64,000 bases of DNA from Romanomermis culicivorax (lineage: Eukaryota; Nematoda; Enoplea; Mermithida; Mermithidae), in assembly GCA_963922205.1 (NCBI GenBank), contig CAWUHX010000096.1, positions 620,001 through 684,000 of the forward strand, read 5' to 3'. The notes beneath the pieces were generated by a model that searched no databases, was not told where the DNA came from, and saw only the letters and a program-made list of their open reading frames with translations. This document shows positions 34,701 to 43,500 of the stretch, piece by piece (the first letter of the stretch is position 1; each line of letters starts with the position of its first letter). Both the position numbers and the translations under genes were made by a program.

Positions 34701-37700
34701 AAATTGAAACGGAAACTTGGGCGACGAGAAAAATCGGTTCGGCGAGCTCAGTAACCTCCAGCCGCCGGGGGGGCGGTTGGTGTGGACTAGGTTGAGCTTG
34801 CCGTATCCGTTGTTCAACTTCGATTTCTTCGGGTTGGCTAAAAATATCAGATTTATCATCATAACAACTTACTCGTTCGTCCTCTGGTATTTCTTCTAAG
34901 ACGTTATCGTTAGCGGCGTTGAGAAACAGTTCCGTTTGCGGGCGGATCGAGGCGATTACCTTGAGCGGCAGTTTAACGTCTTGAATTTCTATGTAGTTGT
35001 CTTTGAAATTTAAAATGGCGTGGATATCGGGATGCGCGAGGAAGTCGGTTCCGATGATGAATTGATCGTTTCCGTCGTCGTCAAGGATAACGCATTTGAT
35101 CATGTGCTCTCCGAATGCGGATTCCATCGTAACGACTACCGGGCCATGAGCGTTGACTACGGCGCCGTCGGCTACTTTGATTTTTCCACAAATCGGGAGT
35201 TGAAGCGATTGCTTGTCGAAAGCGCGTTTGACCAATCCTGATGAGAGGACGGAACATTGGGCACCTGTATCGATGAGCGCGTGTGCTTTGACAGCTCCAA
35301 TTTTGATGGGGATTTGAAAGGCTCTCGTAGAAGCGTACTTGCGAACAAACGATTTGGAAGATGGCGTGAGATTATCGATTTGACAAACGGACGAACGAAT
35401 ATGACAGGGATCTTGAAAAGCGCGGCCCGTTGCGTTCCAACGGACAATGTCGGGGCTAACAATGGGCGCGGCGGAAGCGATTTCTTTAGATGGGACAACC
35501 ATATTGGCCGCTGACGTTGATTGATTGTTAACGCATGCTTCGAGCGCAGGTACTGGCGCGGTGTTTGGTGCCGGAAGGGCGGGTAGGGTAATTTGCAACT
35601 CTGAAGATTGAGAACTAGCGCGCGATGAATCCGTCGGCGTTGTGACGTATGGGGCCGGTACCGCGTTGTAATGAATATGTTGTTCCCACGGCGCCTGAAA
35701 TTGATGGTTCGAGTAAACGGCGTAGGTATTTTGAACAAAATCATTTGGGCGTTGTATAGGGTTACCTTCATAGAAATGGTTTCGCGCGCCGCGGGCGTAG
35801 TTCGCTCCTCGTTGGGGCGGTCCTCCGTGGCGGGGTCGCCAATCGCGTTGTCCACGGACGTCGTTGGAATTGTTTCGGAAATCCGCTTGCCGTGGTTGGG
35901 CGGCGTAATTTGGGCCGTTTGGTTCAAGTCGGGTTGATTGTTGAGCATTTTGCCGCTTGAGCCAGACGCAGTCTTCAGTGTTGTGGGTGCGGGATTTGTG
36001 AGCGTCGCACCACAGACCTGCAGGTTGCGTCGTGCGTGCGCGGTCTCTACTGGCGGATCGGTCAAAGCGGTTTGCGTATGGCTCTCTGTTTTGAGATGGA
36101 TGGCGTGGGCTCTGTTGCCTATTGTTGGATATCCTTTCTTCTGGGCGTTGTCGCGACTTTCGTTCTTCATAGTCGCGGTCGTATCGTTGAATCAATTGTT
36201 CCAAAAGCATCTCCGTGCGCGGTGGTTGCGGCGGCGGTGGCTCAATTGCTTGTGGTTGGAAAGAGACGAATTTAGTGGGTTGCATCGCCGGGTTTTGCGT
36301 CCTGCGGTCCATTGAGGGAGAGCGCTCGCGGTAGCGATTTTGAGGACGGTCCATGCTGCGGCGGCGTTCAAAACGGCGGTCAAACGGTTGCGGCGACTTC
36401 GGTAGTGGTACATCTTGCTCAGCTTGATTTACCAGAATGGGTCGTTCCGCGGTTCCGATTTCGGCTTTAGTTGCATTGAGGACACTACGGGCTTTGGCTA
36501 CGGCGTCGGCCAGTTGTTGAACATTTGTAAAACCCTTTGCTTGTTCGCCAATTGTGAGTTGATAGAAAATAGGCATTTTGGTCAAAAAGGTATTGATTAC
36601 TTGTTTATGCCGGAAAGTTTGATCTTCGTGCTGATACAATAATTGTACATAAGTCATTACCTTACTCAGAAACACGGCGGGTTCTTCTCCAGCTTCTGGG
36701 GTGATTGACGCAAGTTCGCATTTAAGAGTCATCAGATTGCAATCGGGCGCCAACTGGAACATGAGCAAATGTTTGGCGTCTTCGTACCGCGTCATATCTT
36801 GGATCATATCGCTCGGCATATCGCGGGTAAGTCGGCGAAGGGCACTCATCTTTACGTGGTTGGAGGCGTCGTAGCCGAACTCATTTTCCAGTCGTATGAA
36901 GAAGCGTAACAGGCGTTTATTTGTTGCGGTGCCATCGATTATCAGCGGGTGCATATTGTCGACGATTGTTTTGATGCGGCTATCTTCCTCACGATGAGAC
37001 GTGCGCGGCATGTCGTACCGAGGATGCGGGTGTTCGTAATAGTCCTCGGGTGGATAATCTGAGAAGCCAAACTGGTTTGCCGCGGGCGGTGGGCGTCTTT
37101 GAAGCCCGGAGCGGTGTAAATCTTCATCGGCGCGCGTAGTGCGGGCGAATTCGTTATTATATAAGGTATCCGTCGACGGTGCTTTGGGTTTGACTTGGTT
37201 TGGTAGCCTGCCAAAGACTGGAGCCGGTTCAGTTTCACGGAGAGTTTCGTTAGGGATATAAATATCTCTTGTTTCCTCGCCGTGAAACCGTGAGGACACC
37301 GGCGGCGGTCTTGGTGTAGGCGGATTACGCGCGTGGGTCGCGGCGGCGGTTGTGGAAATCAATTGTTGCATTTGCTCAGCGAGTGCGGCGAAACGCGCGT
37401 TAGTGGCTTTTGTTTGTTCTTGAATTTCGCGTTGAACGCGTAATTGCTGGGCTTGGAATTGATCGGAGATGGCGCCGATAATTTGGTCGATGGTTTGTAC
37501 CGTGGGGACATTGTTGGTTATACGCGCGGCGGCGGTGTTGAGTTGCTCCAGCGCGTCGCGTGCTTCAATTCGAAAATTTTGGACTTCGTTGGCGTTTGCG
37601 ATGGCCAGACTGCTGCGGTGATCATTTACTGAAGCACGGGTGGCGGCTGGGGCTCGCGGTGGTTCAATATTGACAAAGGATTCGGAAGAGTCGGTTCTGG

Positions 37701-40362
37701 CGACAATTTGGTCATTATTACTTTGAGCCGGCGCGGTCGGCGGCGGCATTTGTGATGCGGGCGGCGCGTTGGGGCGATTTTTGGCGGCGGCATGAAGGTT
37801 TTGGTTTACAAGCCGCGGAGTTTGGGAAATATTCATCGCCGCAGGTGCGGGAATGAGCGGTGCTTGCGGCTGTGCCGTCCTGTCCAGCGCGGGAGTGCTG
37901 AAATTAGACAAGGGCGGATTATGGAGCGGGAGGCTTACCGTGGGTACCGCTGTCGATTGCGTAATATTTGACGGTCGCGGCAACATCATCTGGTCAAAAC
38001 TTAAGGCACGGCGTGCGGCTGTGGCGGCGTTCGGAGAACTGGAGCGCGACGGAAATCGAGTGAAGTCCGGCGGTGTGTGGCTTACCGTTGGCATCTTTTT
38101 TCTCAAGGTATAATAACCTCGTTTGTACCCTTTGGCGCAGCTACGGCGGGGTCGAATTTTGAAGTCTTTGGAGTTTTCGGATGCAACGCAACAGCGGGGA
38201 GCGGCAACGTACAATCCAAACGGTCACCAGTGTTGTATTTTGGTTTTGGTCGGGGCGGAGATGATGCGGCGTGAGCAGGATTGGGATTCCGAGGTTGCGT
38301 CCTTAATGTACGTGCGTCCCACGCCCACATTTACCCGATTACCTAATTACTAGTACTTAAACCCCGACAATAATTATCCCAACAATTAAAGAAAGCCTAG
38401 TTTCTTTAATTGTCTCCCTTCTTTCTCACTAACGGGAAACTAAAGGGCTTTCCTACCTATTTATTACTATACAATAAGCATACGAAAACTTACGTGACAA
38501 AACGCGGCGGGCGAGGCGAAAATAAAAGTAACAATAATAAATCAACTCCCACGCACGGGCGAGCAAAGACAAAAAGGCGTGGTGGGAGGCGGCTAATATA
38601 TACTAGTGGTGGCCGGCGGGGCACACAACTAGTAGAGAGAAATAAAAACACACGTAAAATATACGTTAATGATAAGTGAAGAGAGAGACCAGCGCACGCG
38701 TACCGACGTGCGCTACAGTAAGATGGCCACTGGTGGTCCGCGTTGCTCTCTCCACTTGCCACCTGCGGGCCTGTGATGCGTTTTGACAAAACAATGAAAA
38801 ATCGGCGGAAAACACACTACAACACTTCTATTCCCTGGGTACATTGTGCGCCATCAGACTACAACCTGCTGATAAATTCATAAATTGGGACATTCATCTT
38901 AAACTACTCTATAACATAACCAGAAGCTTAATGCCTCTTATGTTAATGTTGGAGTTATATCAGTAGTTATACAGGCCCATACAGAGGGTACAAAATGATA
39001 TCCACATACCGAAGTTTGAGTCAAAATGTAGAATTTCACAATCCAAAAATACGTAAAACCATAAAAATCTAGTTGAAAATGGACAAACTACAGTATTTGT
39101 CCCATGAGATTACCCAACTGTTGACTACTGCAGCAAGATGCCTATCTTGATCAACCAAGTTCCAGAAGAGGCACCAATCAGTCAATCAATAAGAATAAGG
39201 GGACACCATACGTGCACATAGGGGCCTAGGGCGGGGTAAACCCCCATACCTGAGACCCTGGCCACCCCCCCCCCCCTTGCCAAAAAAATCGTCAAAACAC
39301 CCCCTGAACTTTTTTCAAGACAGCTTTTTTCCTTATTTTTGTGCATATTTTGTATGAAAAATAGGTTTGTAGAACTTTTTTTGCCCAACCACCCCTCTAC
39401 CCCCTGGGAAAAAAGTCCATGGACCCTCCCCCAACTGGAAAATTCTTGCCGCACATGTCTGGGCAACACCCTGATCATTTTTCACCCTAATGGAGTGGAT
39501 CAATTTTGGTGAGGAGGAGTGGTTATATGTCTTACAGTATGACCATGTAATATGATGTGCAGGTATATTTCATGTACACCATCTTTCTAGAAAGTTCTTG
39601 ACACTTTCCTTGCATCCATCAATTAAAGTGTGACTTACATCAGCAAGTAAATCCTGTGGAATGGAATAAAGGCGCACCCGAAATGAGCCTGCGGTGCATA
39701 TGCTGCACTATGCAGACTAGCGTGCAAGTCGAACGCGTTATAACCATTGCTCGTGATTGCATTTTTTAAAGCTAGGATAGCTCTGTGAAATTTTCTACGT
39801 TCTTGATCGCTCATCGCCCGGTATTCTTTTCGAACGACTTTCAATGGCGTAGCTTGTCGTTTGATTCTTGAATTTATCAAAATTGAACATTTTGTGATGA
39901 TGCTAGATTTGACAATAATACCTGACAATTGATTTTTGCGTCAACTTCCTGCCACTTGCACTAGCTTGCGCCAAAGTTTTCAAACAAACGCTACCATTCT
40001 TACACCGCTGTCCTCCGTCAATATAACGCTTTTGATGCGGCGACAAGTTCAATTTTATAGGATTTTTGAGCAAATCCAATTTTGGATCATTCAATTGAGG
40101 TATATTCAATTTGGCCGACAAATCCCACGATTTCTCCATACGACACAATTCTTTGAGCTGGGATTTTAGTTGATCTTCGTCGGTGTACAATTCATTCCAT
40201 CGTGGAAGTTTGGACAGTTGTTTTTGCTCGCAAGGGCCTAATAGACGCAAGCGTAATTAAAGGCAAAAATATCACCAAAAACTTACCCAAATCATTTAGC
40301 CAAGCTGATAAAGATGAAATTTGGAGTAAGAATAGAAAGTTAGCGGCGTAATATGCATACAT
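16757..40362 (-). CDS. Tyrosinase A, secreted type-3 copper oxidase (7 exons, 482 aa)
   Basis: Exons in transcript order: 40362-40287, 40237-39922, 39866-39639, 24499-24375, 17921-17565, 17511-17350, 16941-16757. They total 1449 nt, in phase throughout. The N-terminus is signal-peptide-like (hydrophobic [15 protein letters not shown]). CuA in exon 3: H179/H183, H192, H201 in [17 protein letters not shown]. The linker has IPYWDST. CuB in exon 5: H309 and H313 in LVHGTVH, H335/H336 in [12 protein letters not shown]. The last exon is a Cys-rich module ([16 protein letters not shown]). The family hydroxylates or oxidises phenols; in worms a role in cuticle or eggshell hardening is plausible but inferred. 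Intron 3 is 15.1 kb and holds a complete gypsy element; intron 4 is 6.5 kb and repeat-filled. No disabling change was seen, so the gene should be functional if the introns are spliced. Confidence 0.92.
16942..17349 (-). repeat. Intron 6 of tyrosinase A: GGACCTGGACCCAATATTC repeats
   Basis: The intron holds several degenerate copies of a GGACC(T/C)GGACCCAATATTCTxAAAATTTTGGA unit. The same family recurs at 18560-18710 and 23760-24365, so it spreads among introns of this gene. Confidence 0.65.
17956..18534 (+). mobile_element. Solo LTR of the gypsy family, 579 bp, TSD CATT
   Basis: Begins TGTTGTGG and ends TACAACA, flanked by CATT at 17952-17955 and 18535-18538. It matches the LTRs of the full element at 24630-38824 in inverted orientation, for example CAAGTGGAGAGAGCAACGCG and CTTACTGTAGCGCA. 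It lies in tyrosinase A intron 4, only 34 bp upstream of the exon 5 acceptor, antisense to the gene. No internal region is present, so it is a recombination product. Confidence 0.88.
18540..18717 (-). repeat. Duplicated copy of tyrosinase A intron-4 donor-side sequence
   Basis: Matches 23755-24380 minus the SINE there, including GGATCCAGTATTCTT, GGACCCAATACATCTCTATGG and the donor-like GGCTTACCTAA. After that point the exon body is missing and an A-rich tract takes its place. Confidence 0.7.
18718..19728 (+). repeat. A-rich low-complexity tract replacing a duplicated exon 4
   Basis: About 1 kb of AAAAATCACGAAAAAACCATAAA-type repeats, almost without T on the plus strand in its first half. It includes a local duplication of CAACAAAGAAAAAAGGAATA near 18810 and 18935. 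The frames seen on the minus strand are Phe-rich and not credible. Confidence 0.7.
19729..19760 (-). pseudogene. Fragment of duplicated tyrosinase exon 4 start
   Basis: GCAATTGCTTCTCCCGCCTG followed by ATATGTTGAAA repeats the acceptor and first codons of exon 4 found at 24483-24515, with small changes. The rest of the exon is absent, so this is a gutted exon copy. Confidence 0.7.
19764..23335 (+). pseudogene. Segmental duplication of ZC3H18 exon 9 and intron 9
   Basis: 19764-19890 repeats 10489-10630: acceptor region, ACGACTTC(T/C)ATCGGATTC, AGAAATTTGGT(G/A)ACGAAAAAA, GAGGAAACCGATCAAACTTA. Lys/Glu codons are altered (ELTN becomes QSAN) and the donor is changed, so it is not a working exon. 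The following 3.4 kb resembles intron 9 of the same gene. It lies inside tyrosinase A intron 4, on the strand opposite to that gene. Confidence 0.8.
23336..23740 (+). repeat. Duplicated ZC3H18 3' flank
   Basis: Near-identical to 15940-16270, for example TTTATATTCAAGTTTGTGCG and AGTATACCATGTTTTTTATA. It contains a 41-bp insertion near 23473 not present in the original. It follows directly on the duplicated intron 9, so the source segments were joined with about 2.4 kb lost in between. Confidence 0.85.
23808..24241 (-). mobile_element. tRNA-derived SINE, 434 bp, with 17-bp target duplication
   Basis: On the minus strand it opens GGGCCGTCTTGGTCTAGTGG, with an A-box-like TGGTCTAGTGG and a B-box GGTTCGATTCC about 45 nt later, and ends in an A-rich tail (T run at 23808-23814 on the plus strand). 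It is flanked by AATTACCCAACTATTTT at 23791-23807 and 24242-24258. The tRNA-like head is related to a Ser/Leu/Glu-type tRNA and is not a functional tRNA gene. Confidence 0.88.
24630..25223 (-). repeat. 3' LTR of gypsy element
   Basis: 594 bp; starts and ends with the inverted repeat TGTTGTA/TACAACA. Differs from the partner LTR at five sites (for example CACGTTTACC versus CACATTTACC, and GGCGAGCCG versus GGCGAGGCG). It contains TTACTGTAGCGCA on the minus strand. Confidence 0.96.
25224..25237 (-). promoter_or_regulatory. Polypurine tract (PPT)
   Basis: On the minus strand AAGGGGGGAGGGG lies directly against the 3' LTR. This is the expected primer site for plus-strand DNA synthesis. Confidence 0.85.
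25637..26431 (-). CDS. Retroelement tail frame: basic Arg/Asp-rich protein (264 aa from its first Met)
   Basis: Not recognised as a known family. The first half is predicted folded and helical ([42 protein letters not shown]). The second half is disordered, Pro/Ser-rich, then strongly basic ([26 protein letters not shown]). The frame is open up to 26542 and is the same frame as the exonuclease protein upstream, separated only by UAG at 26545-26543. It may therefore be the C-terminal part of one long protein made by readthrough or splicing, or the product of a recent nonsense change. The basic tail suggests nucleic-acid binding (inference). Confidence 0.6.
   Translation of the reverse strand: MHEMVLINFFGRLRIHITMPVHIRATNASLALYQYFRDHYRPTYVEPQPPISHAVATVILKWVAGLWAEELGVVDAVHTAHLTLFLYEARGLDNPSCLLQAYNTAVRLIDSWMAYPSYAPFPQPPEIADIRRIYLQYHSETDRPAPLLRRHDFSARWNLLPPRPLPPTGTPSDKPSLIATQLPAPGVNPLSPLQPQTSTSSSRRRDTSDYGRSRYSRNIRFDGHDDPYDPHGYHNDRFRRNERDRRDPPRNHRSASDTRYRRRH
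26543..30442 (-). CDS. Retroelement accessory protein with DEDDy 3'-5' exonuclease domain (about 1300 aa)
   Basis: The frame is open from 30553; the first AUG is at 30442. Numbering from 30553, an exonuclease fold spans about 135-340. Motif I is VGFDTES (D143, E145), motif [12 protein letters not shown] (D217/D218), motif [18 protein letters not shown] (Y320, D324). The Tyr four residues before the last Asp makes it DEDDy type, as in RNase D, WRN and MUT-7. A six-Lys run (457-462) could be a nuclear signal. A helical region without known homology follows (about 490-700), then long Pro/Thr/Ala-rich disorder, then a Ser/Arg/His-rich stretch. It lies downstream of pol where env would be. No membrane segment was seen. 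Expression route is unclear: spliced subgenomic RNA is likely. It ends at UAG 26545-26543, with the frame continuing beyond. Confidence 0.75.
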   Translation of the reverse strand: MCPSNELATPQRLPPGSRLHHSSNPMSFTRRGVPCVTDEYRIRSCLENNVKRLTRVADLESWYISMYARPPNVLPPPIFLSPGSLGQALAAQPTPNFRGYTLVGFDTESITAADFKQFQCTVQMPADPTASSYPRYVQLAFRNGTMFVFETFTATPEDWTALFALVDGGHTIVVSFDGADDWAGIYGLLGTQFRTDRQKKNKDPVVKAIHFDAYRVIRNIDISPSLYELARRIGFFPEKRTLKATVSAMWALDVSKLTLRFPGALRFFNNPTTSFLQSDVLAYAAIDAYYPLLLFLAFGRYGFIPEVHNAPALFPHDSLDAAEIDHLAEYVIATFHNVALSDVLPPDYANRIYPTTSQVALPAIMRDEVLSAYKFFMYDCTSSDHGRSFCLGTVPNGFRDVKTLMRTTHPKLLPVPKVPKKKKKKQKEEWNKSPDVSDDEDPALKPQSVFDDPKRLQAAVTSAMKSNIIHRIIELLNFPLSPIYKLALRDCMPYNDPNLPPLPHEVDDLWTERVAADQPLRERTYHGTHYRYHPSTILNFLQVEGEWFRKLTSFMPLAALLASPCSAAEYAFVNDVLLRHAQSMTPDTRAAFYDCMWYRSDGNPNSLLTNWMNRIPEREPSFSADPSTYICNRFALRPIVFNEDFHMETSVEEIEIDENDYTANPHSRFHFYSSFIALIDYQNHLSFPAPVYAYPMPTTASVQTLTAEELLDRPIDVEVEPADDELHETPIFDLNIAKLPPSTDVSALPMVPAPSDITATATQINDFLKLTLDEISNIAPAPMDESTPVQPAAIDSETLTSEQMLTDIPEESTVDQSTSMDVASMEPAATTITTAPAVDPRKYLATLAVLPGPPLIATVAAARYSAPVRFSQQIISATQWDALAAALAAYHFPPPPPGMLFPEHQWKDFPEALKEQIQQILLPPPTLIAPAPQVAQMAPAMAQPVAQPPAPLPPPVISQPQMIPQPRQPAILPPPTAPVDVQTPQASSTSVPALDRYGNPIRRPGRYEHSIKRKQQLQDESAYRKSHKTKTTDEPSTRRTPPPSTSRAERGRTPSERTTRRREQRDKQRTREEAERSSHATSTPKPKRDSSKTAASAMLPPPAHKPDSHRSHHESHSCDDRHRKETKQTPATGRESRQHERRDDAPPHRTQSEQTRKMHTTGFYEEHYRHGFRRSPTKLTDYISPLHHDAEIQRRLEALKNPPKDEFKAPLPPPPMDVEPATPSTTPTVTSQPPTAPTTAITTSVTHTTSLPPTAPTSAPVTASKQPQMIIATKPVLGAPLPPSSARAIKPRLPSEATH
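30554..31365 (-). other. Spacer between Gag-Pol and accessory frame, with a possible small exon
   Basis: On the minus strand an ATG at 30857-30855 opens 45 codons that read cleanly (Thr/Ser-rich start, then [17 protein letters not shown]) and end at a donor-like G|GTATTT. An acceptor-like CTCTGTAG lies further on, near 30644. These may be subgenomic splicing signals for the accessory frame, but I could not connect the phase to it. Confidence 0.3.
31366..38094 (-). CDS. Gypsy Gag-Pol polyprotein (2242 aa from first AUG)
   Basis: The frame is open from 38214; the first ATG is at 38094. Numbering from 38214: Pro/Ala/Thr-rich N-terminus and helical Gag core (about 420-600); an atypical C-x2-H-x4-H-x4-C finger ([14 protein letters not shown], about 780); protease [10 protein letters not shown] (D982); reverse transcriptase with YIDD at 1498-1501; RNase H with QTEAST (E1649 where Asp is usual), TERE and TDHKLLEW; integrase HHCC finger, then D1989, D2048, E2084 (D-x58-D-x35-E); C-terminal GPF motif (FIGPFLI). 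Gag and Pol share one frame without a visible frameshift. No stops, so it is likely coding-competent apart from the question over RNase H. Confidence 0.95.
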   Translation of the reverse strand: MPTVSHTPPDFTRFPSRSSSPNAATAARRALSFDQMMLPRPSNITQSTAVPTVSLPLHNPPLSNFSTPALDRTAQPQAPLIPAPAAMNISQTPRLVNQNLHAAAKNRPNAPPASQMPPPTAPAQSNNDQIVARTDSSESFVNIEPPRAPAATRASVNDHRSSLAIANANEVQNFRIEARDALEQLNTAAARITNNVPTVQTIDQIIGAISDQFQAQQLRVQREIQEQTKATNARFAALAEQMQQLISTTAAATHARNPPTPRPPPVSSRFHGEETRDIYIPNETLRETEPAPVFGRLPNQVKPKAPSTDTLYNNEFARTTRADEDLHRSGLQRRPPPAANQFGFSDYPPEDYYEHPHPRYDMPRTSHREEDSRIKTIVDNMHPLIIDGTATNKRLLRFFIRLENEFGYDASNHVKMSALRRLTRDMPSDMIQDMTRYEDAKHLLMFQLAPDCNLMTLKCELASITPEAGEEPAVFLSKVMTYVQLLYQHEDQTFRHKQVINTFLTKMPIFYQLTIGEQAKGFTNVQQLADAVAKARSVLNATKAEIGTAERPILVNQAEQDVPLPKSPQPFDRRFERRRSMDRPQNRYRERSPSMDRRTQNPAMQPTKFVSFQPQAIEPPPPQPPRTEMLLEQLIQRYDRDYEERKSRQRPEERISNNRQQSPRHPSQNREPYANRFDRSASRDRARTTQPAGLWCDAHKSRTHNTEDCVWLKRQNAQQSTRLEPNGPNYAAQPRQADFRNNSNDVRGQRDWRPRHGGPPQRGANYARGARNHFYEGNPIQRPNDFVQNTYAVYSNHQFQAPWEQHIHYNAVPAPYVTTPTDSSRASSQSSELQITLPALPAPNTAPVPALEACVNNQSTSAANMVVPSKEIASAAPIVSPDIVRWNATGRAFQDPCHIRSSVCQIDNLTPSSKSFVRKYASTRAFQIPIKIGAVKAHALIDTGAQCSVLSSGLVKRAFDKQSLQLPICGKIKVADGAVVNAHGPVVVTMESAFGEHMIKCVILDDDGNDQFIIGTDFLAHPDIHAILNFKDNYIEIQDVKLPLKVIASIRPQTELFLNAANDNVLEEIPEDERVSCYDDKSDIFSQPEEIEVEQRIRQAQPSPHQPPPRRLEVTELAEPIFLVAQVSVSISPHCQQWVKSSVFPTTSATVPDVIVQPLATDNVAAELPVETAVVNITNGHCPLLFINNTPNSIKLRPNQLIAMAKHTLEYSETHADCQIATAAADRDLTDHEPAALDKSFPGHTAQQKLEYALHKMTEKTYVSTTQKAKALKMLRQHRDVFSLPGDKPTITSELTVSIDTGTAKPVSRHYYPAAMEQRPIVRRRIQEMLDNDFIEPSRSPWAAPLFLVKKKDGSWRPVVDYRGINDITPSDKFPIPRIDDYLDAMGHSKFFTTLDLKAGYWQVPLDADSRDKTTFICQEGLFRFKVLPFGLKNAPAEFQRLMERILRPYIWKICLIYIDDIIIFSNSFEEHLEHLQIVFDALRAANLTLRPDKCEFLPPQVKFLGHLLSTPGIAADPEKVKAIAEYEFPKTKKGMQSFLGLVQWCKRFIPNLATLSSPLYGLLRKDAQYFATDEHHTAFKGIKTALTSSPFLRYPVYDGKAQFVIQTEASTTAIGAILYQENENDPWVVAYNSRVLTDAETRYSTTERECLAIVYGFRMYRHYVYGQKVIVRTDHKLLEWLKDEKHRNSRLQRFAISLQDYDYKVEYVKGKDNACADFLSRKDDRDKCPIQNAENLTATIFRENFHPAGATTETDLTVPEIRPAVASLPTEVDAEINAITRAMTRKTISSPTLSNSMPKDADHEPPLAEVITIAAHEEVLNAQAADPAITKIIASLKTDNAAKHPPIFFLEDQLLYRQIKDVKQLVVPASMVDQTLHQFHGAKILNHQGTNRTLAAIKAHFWWPRMEEDVRDWIKTCKICQLTTPRTSPPPPLLPIQPKHPFEIVATDIVNISPVGEKRPYVIVFQDYFTKFVSAHPIPDQKASTIVECFINNVVLTHGSPLVLLSDQGGCFTSKLMQDICELLKIRKVKTMAYHPKCNGMVERFNQTLIAQLKKYTADDPDNWERYLPYTVFAYNARPHTATRHSPFSLLRGYEPRITFDYDCARRLTLPLNYDAYQHILTQAQLKMHEKIKANLDAAAATSKEYFDRKARKRDFVANDLVLLTNTRKANKIQPDFIGPFLITDASRAAENVVTIDALDAPGRPQTVSITRLKPFVPRPAKNAFDNEEGGPRTPHTSRRH
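38212..38229 (-). promoter_or_regulatory. Primer binding site (PBS)
   Basis: One nt after the 5' LTR the minus strand reads TGGTGACCGTTTGGATTG. TGG pairs with the CCA of a tRNA 3' end. I do not assign the tRNA. Confidence 0.65.
38231..38824 (-). repeat. 5' LTR of gypsy element
   Basis: 594 bp, same length as its partner, 5 substitutions, no indels. It should hold the element promoter and start of transcription. Confidence 0.96.
38825..39638 (-). other. 5' part of tyrosinase A intron 3 with dispersed repeats
   Basis: It holds a repeat at about 39195-39480 with GTAAACCCCCATACCTGAGACCCTGG, shared with 40765-40975 and 42195-42310. A second repeat at about 39520-39615 (TTACAGTATGACCA...ATATGATGTGCAGGTA) is shared with 43200-43490 and 47165-47382. 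No gene was seen. Confidence 0.6.
39195..39480 (+). repeat. Dispersed repeat 1, copy a
   Basis: Features in order: AAACCCCCATACCTGAGACC, a C14 run, TTGTATGAAAAATAGGTTTG, and GACCCTCCCCC near the end. The other copies lie in introns of tyrosinase B. The element class is unknown. Confidence 0.6.
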
Positions 40363-40544
40363 ACTAATTATACATTAAAACTTGGTCTTGTCAATGTTAG
40401 GAAGTTGCTTCATACATCTGTACAAATAAAGCTGCAGTTTCTAGGTGAAGCAGGTGGCGTTGAATTCTCGGAAAGTAAATTTTTGAAAATTCATATATGG
40501 AAATAATAAGTGTAAGAGCGCTTTTTAGTTTTAAAATGTTTATT
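40363..40544 (-). promoter_or_regulatory. 182-nt gap between tyrosinase B stop and tyrosinase A start
   Basis: On the minus strand AATAAA starts immediately after the TAG of gene B (40544-40539). ATAATTAG, one nt before the ATG of gene A, could serve as a trans-splice acceptor. Little room remains for an independent promoter, so an operon-like B-to-A arrangement is possible. Confidence 0.45.
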
Positions 40545-43500
40545 CTAGTCAAATCTTATTATACTAGCTTGACAAGTATACTTATCACTTGAGTCTTCGG
40601 GACGACAGCGATAACCTTCAAGACAACAGTTGATCCCTTTTTCTTCCATTAGATTGAACAAGTGTTCGTCGCATCGACCACCATTGCGAATACGAGACTT
40701 ACAAATATCAGCATCACAGAATAGATACTTTCCTAAATTACACTATTACACCATACATGAATATGGGAGGGGGGTGTCACAGGGATGTAAACCCTCCCAC
40801 CTGAGACCCTGAACAACCCTCACTGAACTTTCTCAAAAACAGTTTTTTGATGCATAATTTGTATGAAAAGCATGCTTGTGCAACTTTTTTCTTTTTGTTG
40901 CTCACCCACCCCGACCCCACCCTCAATGAAAAGTCTGTTGTAGTGACATTTCCAGTCTCCCACAACTGTTTTAATGTCACTTTACAACTTCTTGCATCTT
41001 ACAACCAAAGATGAGCATGTCTCAAGAATCTCATGGATTTTCAAACCAGGTGACGCAATTACTGTAGTCATTGCATCGTGTGCCAGAATTTCAGTCTGTG
41101 ATTTAGAGTTTCTACGTTTTATATTTTTATCGACTGTTTTTACCTCACTGAGTAAACTCCTCGCCATGCAAATTTTACCGACGCCATTCAATTATTTTAA
41201 ATTGAGAAATCACAGATTTCTCAATTTAGAATATTGTAACGGTTCTCGCACACTGGGTCGTAGCTTCTCTACCACCGACTGCACAGCCCTGCATCGCCTG
41301 TTGCGACTGCAGCAGTGCCCGTCACAAAAATCCAGGTCTGGGCCCGTGACTTGGATGAGCAACATCAAGTCTACGGGTTCAGAGGGAAATGCATGATGGC
41401 ACCTTTTGCACATCATCACATTCTCCTCCTAGGGAAGAGTGACGCCCTCGTCAGAACATCCCTCCCCCTGCTGAGGCAGGCAAGGGTCCCCCTGGTACAG
41501 TCACCATGTAACAGTTCTCGCACACTGGGTGGTAGCTTCTCTACCACCGACTGCACAGCCCTGCATCGCCTGTTGCGACTGCAGCAGTGCCCGTCACAAA
41601 AATCCAGGTCTGGGCCTGTGACTTGGATGAGCAACATCAAGTCTACGGGTTCAGAGGGAAATGCAGGATGGCACCTTTTGCACATCGTCACAATATTTAT
41701 TGGTTGACACAAATTTTGAGCCTTTGTTGCAAGAAAAGGGAGTACATGCCCCGGCCCAGCCCTAGGTAAGTCTTAGTATTAAGGTCTGAACCTCTTGGAA
41801 CAAAATTCCTGCCAAATCATTTTCAATTCAAAATCAAATCTTAATAATTTTTGGTGGATCACCGATCAACAGTCTCAAGTAAATAAGAGAACAAATATAA
41901 ATATAACAAGTTCAAAGACCCTGCCCCCTGAAAAATTCTTGCCATACATGTCTGTATTATACTGTAGAATTAAGCATCAAGGGCTGATTAAAAATACCTG
42001 TACAAGTTTTTCTAGTACAACTAGGACTCGGGGCGTATTCATAATCTTCCTTCGTAAATCTCGTTTTTAGACCATCCTTGTTCGCTAAACCAATCACTTT
42101 ACCACTTTTCTTGTCCCGTCTGCCGAATGGGAACATTGGTTCGTTTAAACCATCGATGCCTTAAGAATACCATGAGAAAAGACTTTTTTAGAAAGGTTGG
42201 TTGGAGGTCAGGCACCCATATATTCACATTGGGGGGTCATAGTGAGGTAAACCCTCCTAGCTGAGACCCTAGACACCCCTCCCTGGCCTCAAAAAAATTG
42301 TCAAAGACTTGCCCACGTACCTTTCGACAAGCAACTTCCGGATTTGAATCCTGCATCATTTGGTTTGACTTTCCACCTCCTTTGTATATCTTCGTACATT
42401 TTATCGATGAAAGCGTGATGCATCCAAAAGCACGGATCATAGGACGCTTTATCCAAATCGTTCATTATTCCATTAACCAATGTATGCACCGTTCCGTGTA
42501 TAAGTTCGAGATGACCGGAGATACAATAGCAAAATTGGCTATAGTTGGTGAATCGGCGTAACATGGCAAAGTCGCCTACCCGAATTGTTCGATCGCCCTT
42601 GCAATTGCGTGATATTACACCCATCGGTGATTGAAAATTGGCGAATGGTCCACTGTTTATGATACCATTTGATGGTCCTTGGTTGAAAAATTCCAAAATC
42701 TAGTTATGAAGGACTATTCAGCTTGCTTACCCAACATTTCATCACTAAAAATGATGGAATCGCATGGATGAGGGAGTGTCGAATCGAGGGTCGAATCCCA
42801 GTATGGTATGGCCAGTGATCTGTCACCTGATACATCTTGCAATTGTTTTTCTAGCCTATAATAATAATACAGTTTAATTATAATTTTATTATTTAATTAA
42901 ATAAGATAATTTTATCAGATTATTGACTCACATAAGCAAATAAATCCTATGGAATGGTATAAAGCCGCACCCTAAATGGGCCTGTGGTGCGTAGGCGGCA
43001 CTGTGCATGCTTGCGTGTAAATCATAGGCATTGTATCCCTTGCTGGTGGTCTTCTTTTTAAGGTCTATTATAGCTTTGTGGAATATTTGCCTTTCTTTGT
43101 CGCTCATGATGCGATATTCTTTTCGGATTACCTTTTTCGAGAAAGCTCGCCTTCTAAACCTGTAATAACTATAAGATAAAGTCTGCATTGGTTATACAGT
43201 ATGATCACGTGATATGATGTGCGAGTACAAGTGATGTATACCTTATAGTATGACCAAGTTTTCATGTACAGCATTTTCCTGGAAACTTCTAGAACCTTCC
43301 ACAATATTCTATAATATTCTTTTATATTCTAAAATGTTCCAGAACATTCAGTGATTTTCTGTGATGGTATATAAGCTGTGTGGTTTTGCATTTTCATTCT
43401 TTTACTTATCGTACTGTTCAGTATATTACTATTGTATGTTGTTGCGTTAGTTAGCCTTATTAAACTTAGCTATTTACCAGCTAGTTGGATATTTACCAAT

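Larger units (their letters stand above)
24630..38824 (-). mobile_element. Full-length Ty3/gypsy LTR retrotransposon, 14,195 bp
   Basis: Two 594-bp LTRs (TGTTGTA...TACAACA) differ at 5 positions and are flanked by CTTC (24626-24629 and 38825-38828). On the minus strand, order 5' to 3': LTR, PBS, Gag-Pol frame, about 0.8-kb spacer, long accessory frame with exonuclease domain, UAG, basic tail frame, PPT, LTR. PR-RT-RNaseH-IN order with DD35E and a GPF motif places it in Ty3/gypsy. It is about twice the usual length because of the accessory frames. No env-like signal peptide, furin site or transmembrane helix was seen. It sits in sense in tyrosinase A intron 3. High LTR identity implies recent insertion. 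Confidence 0.95.

Noticed and set aside
40982..41191. 69-codon minus-strand frame in tyrosinase B intron 6
   Set aside because: Composition is reasonable, but there are no splice context, homology or start signals. It may be a transposon scrap.
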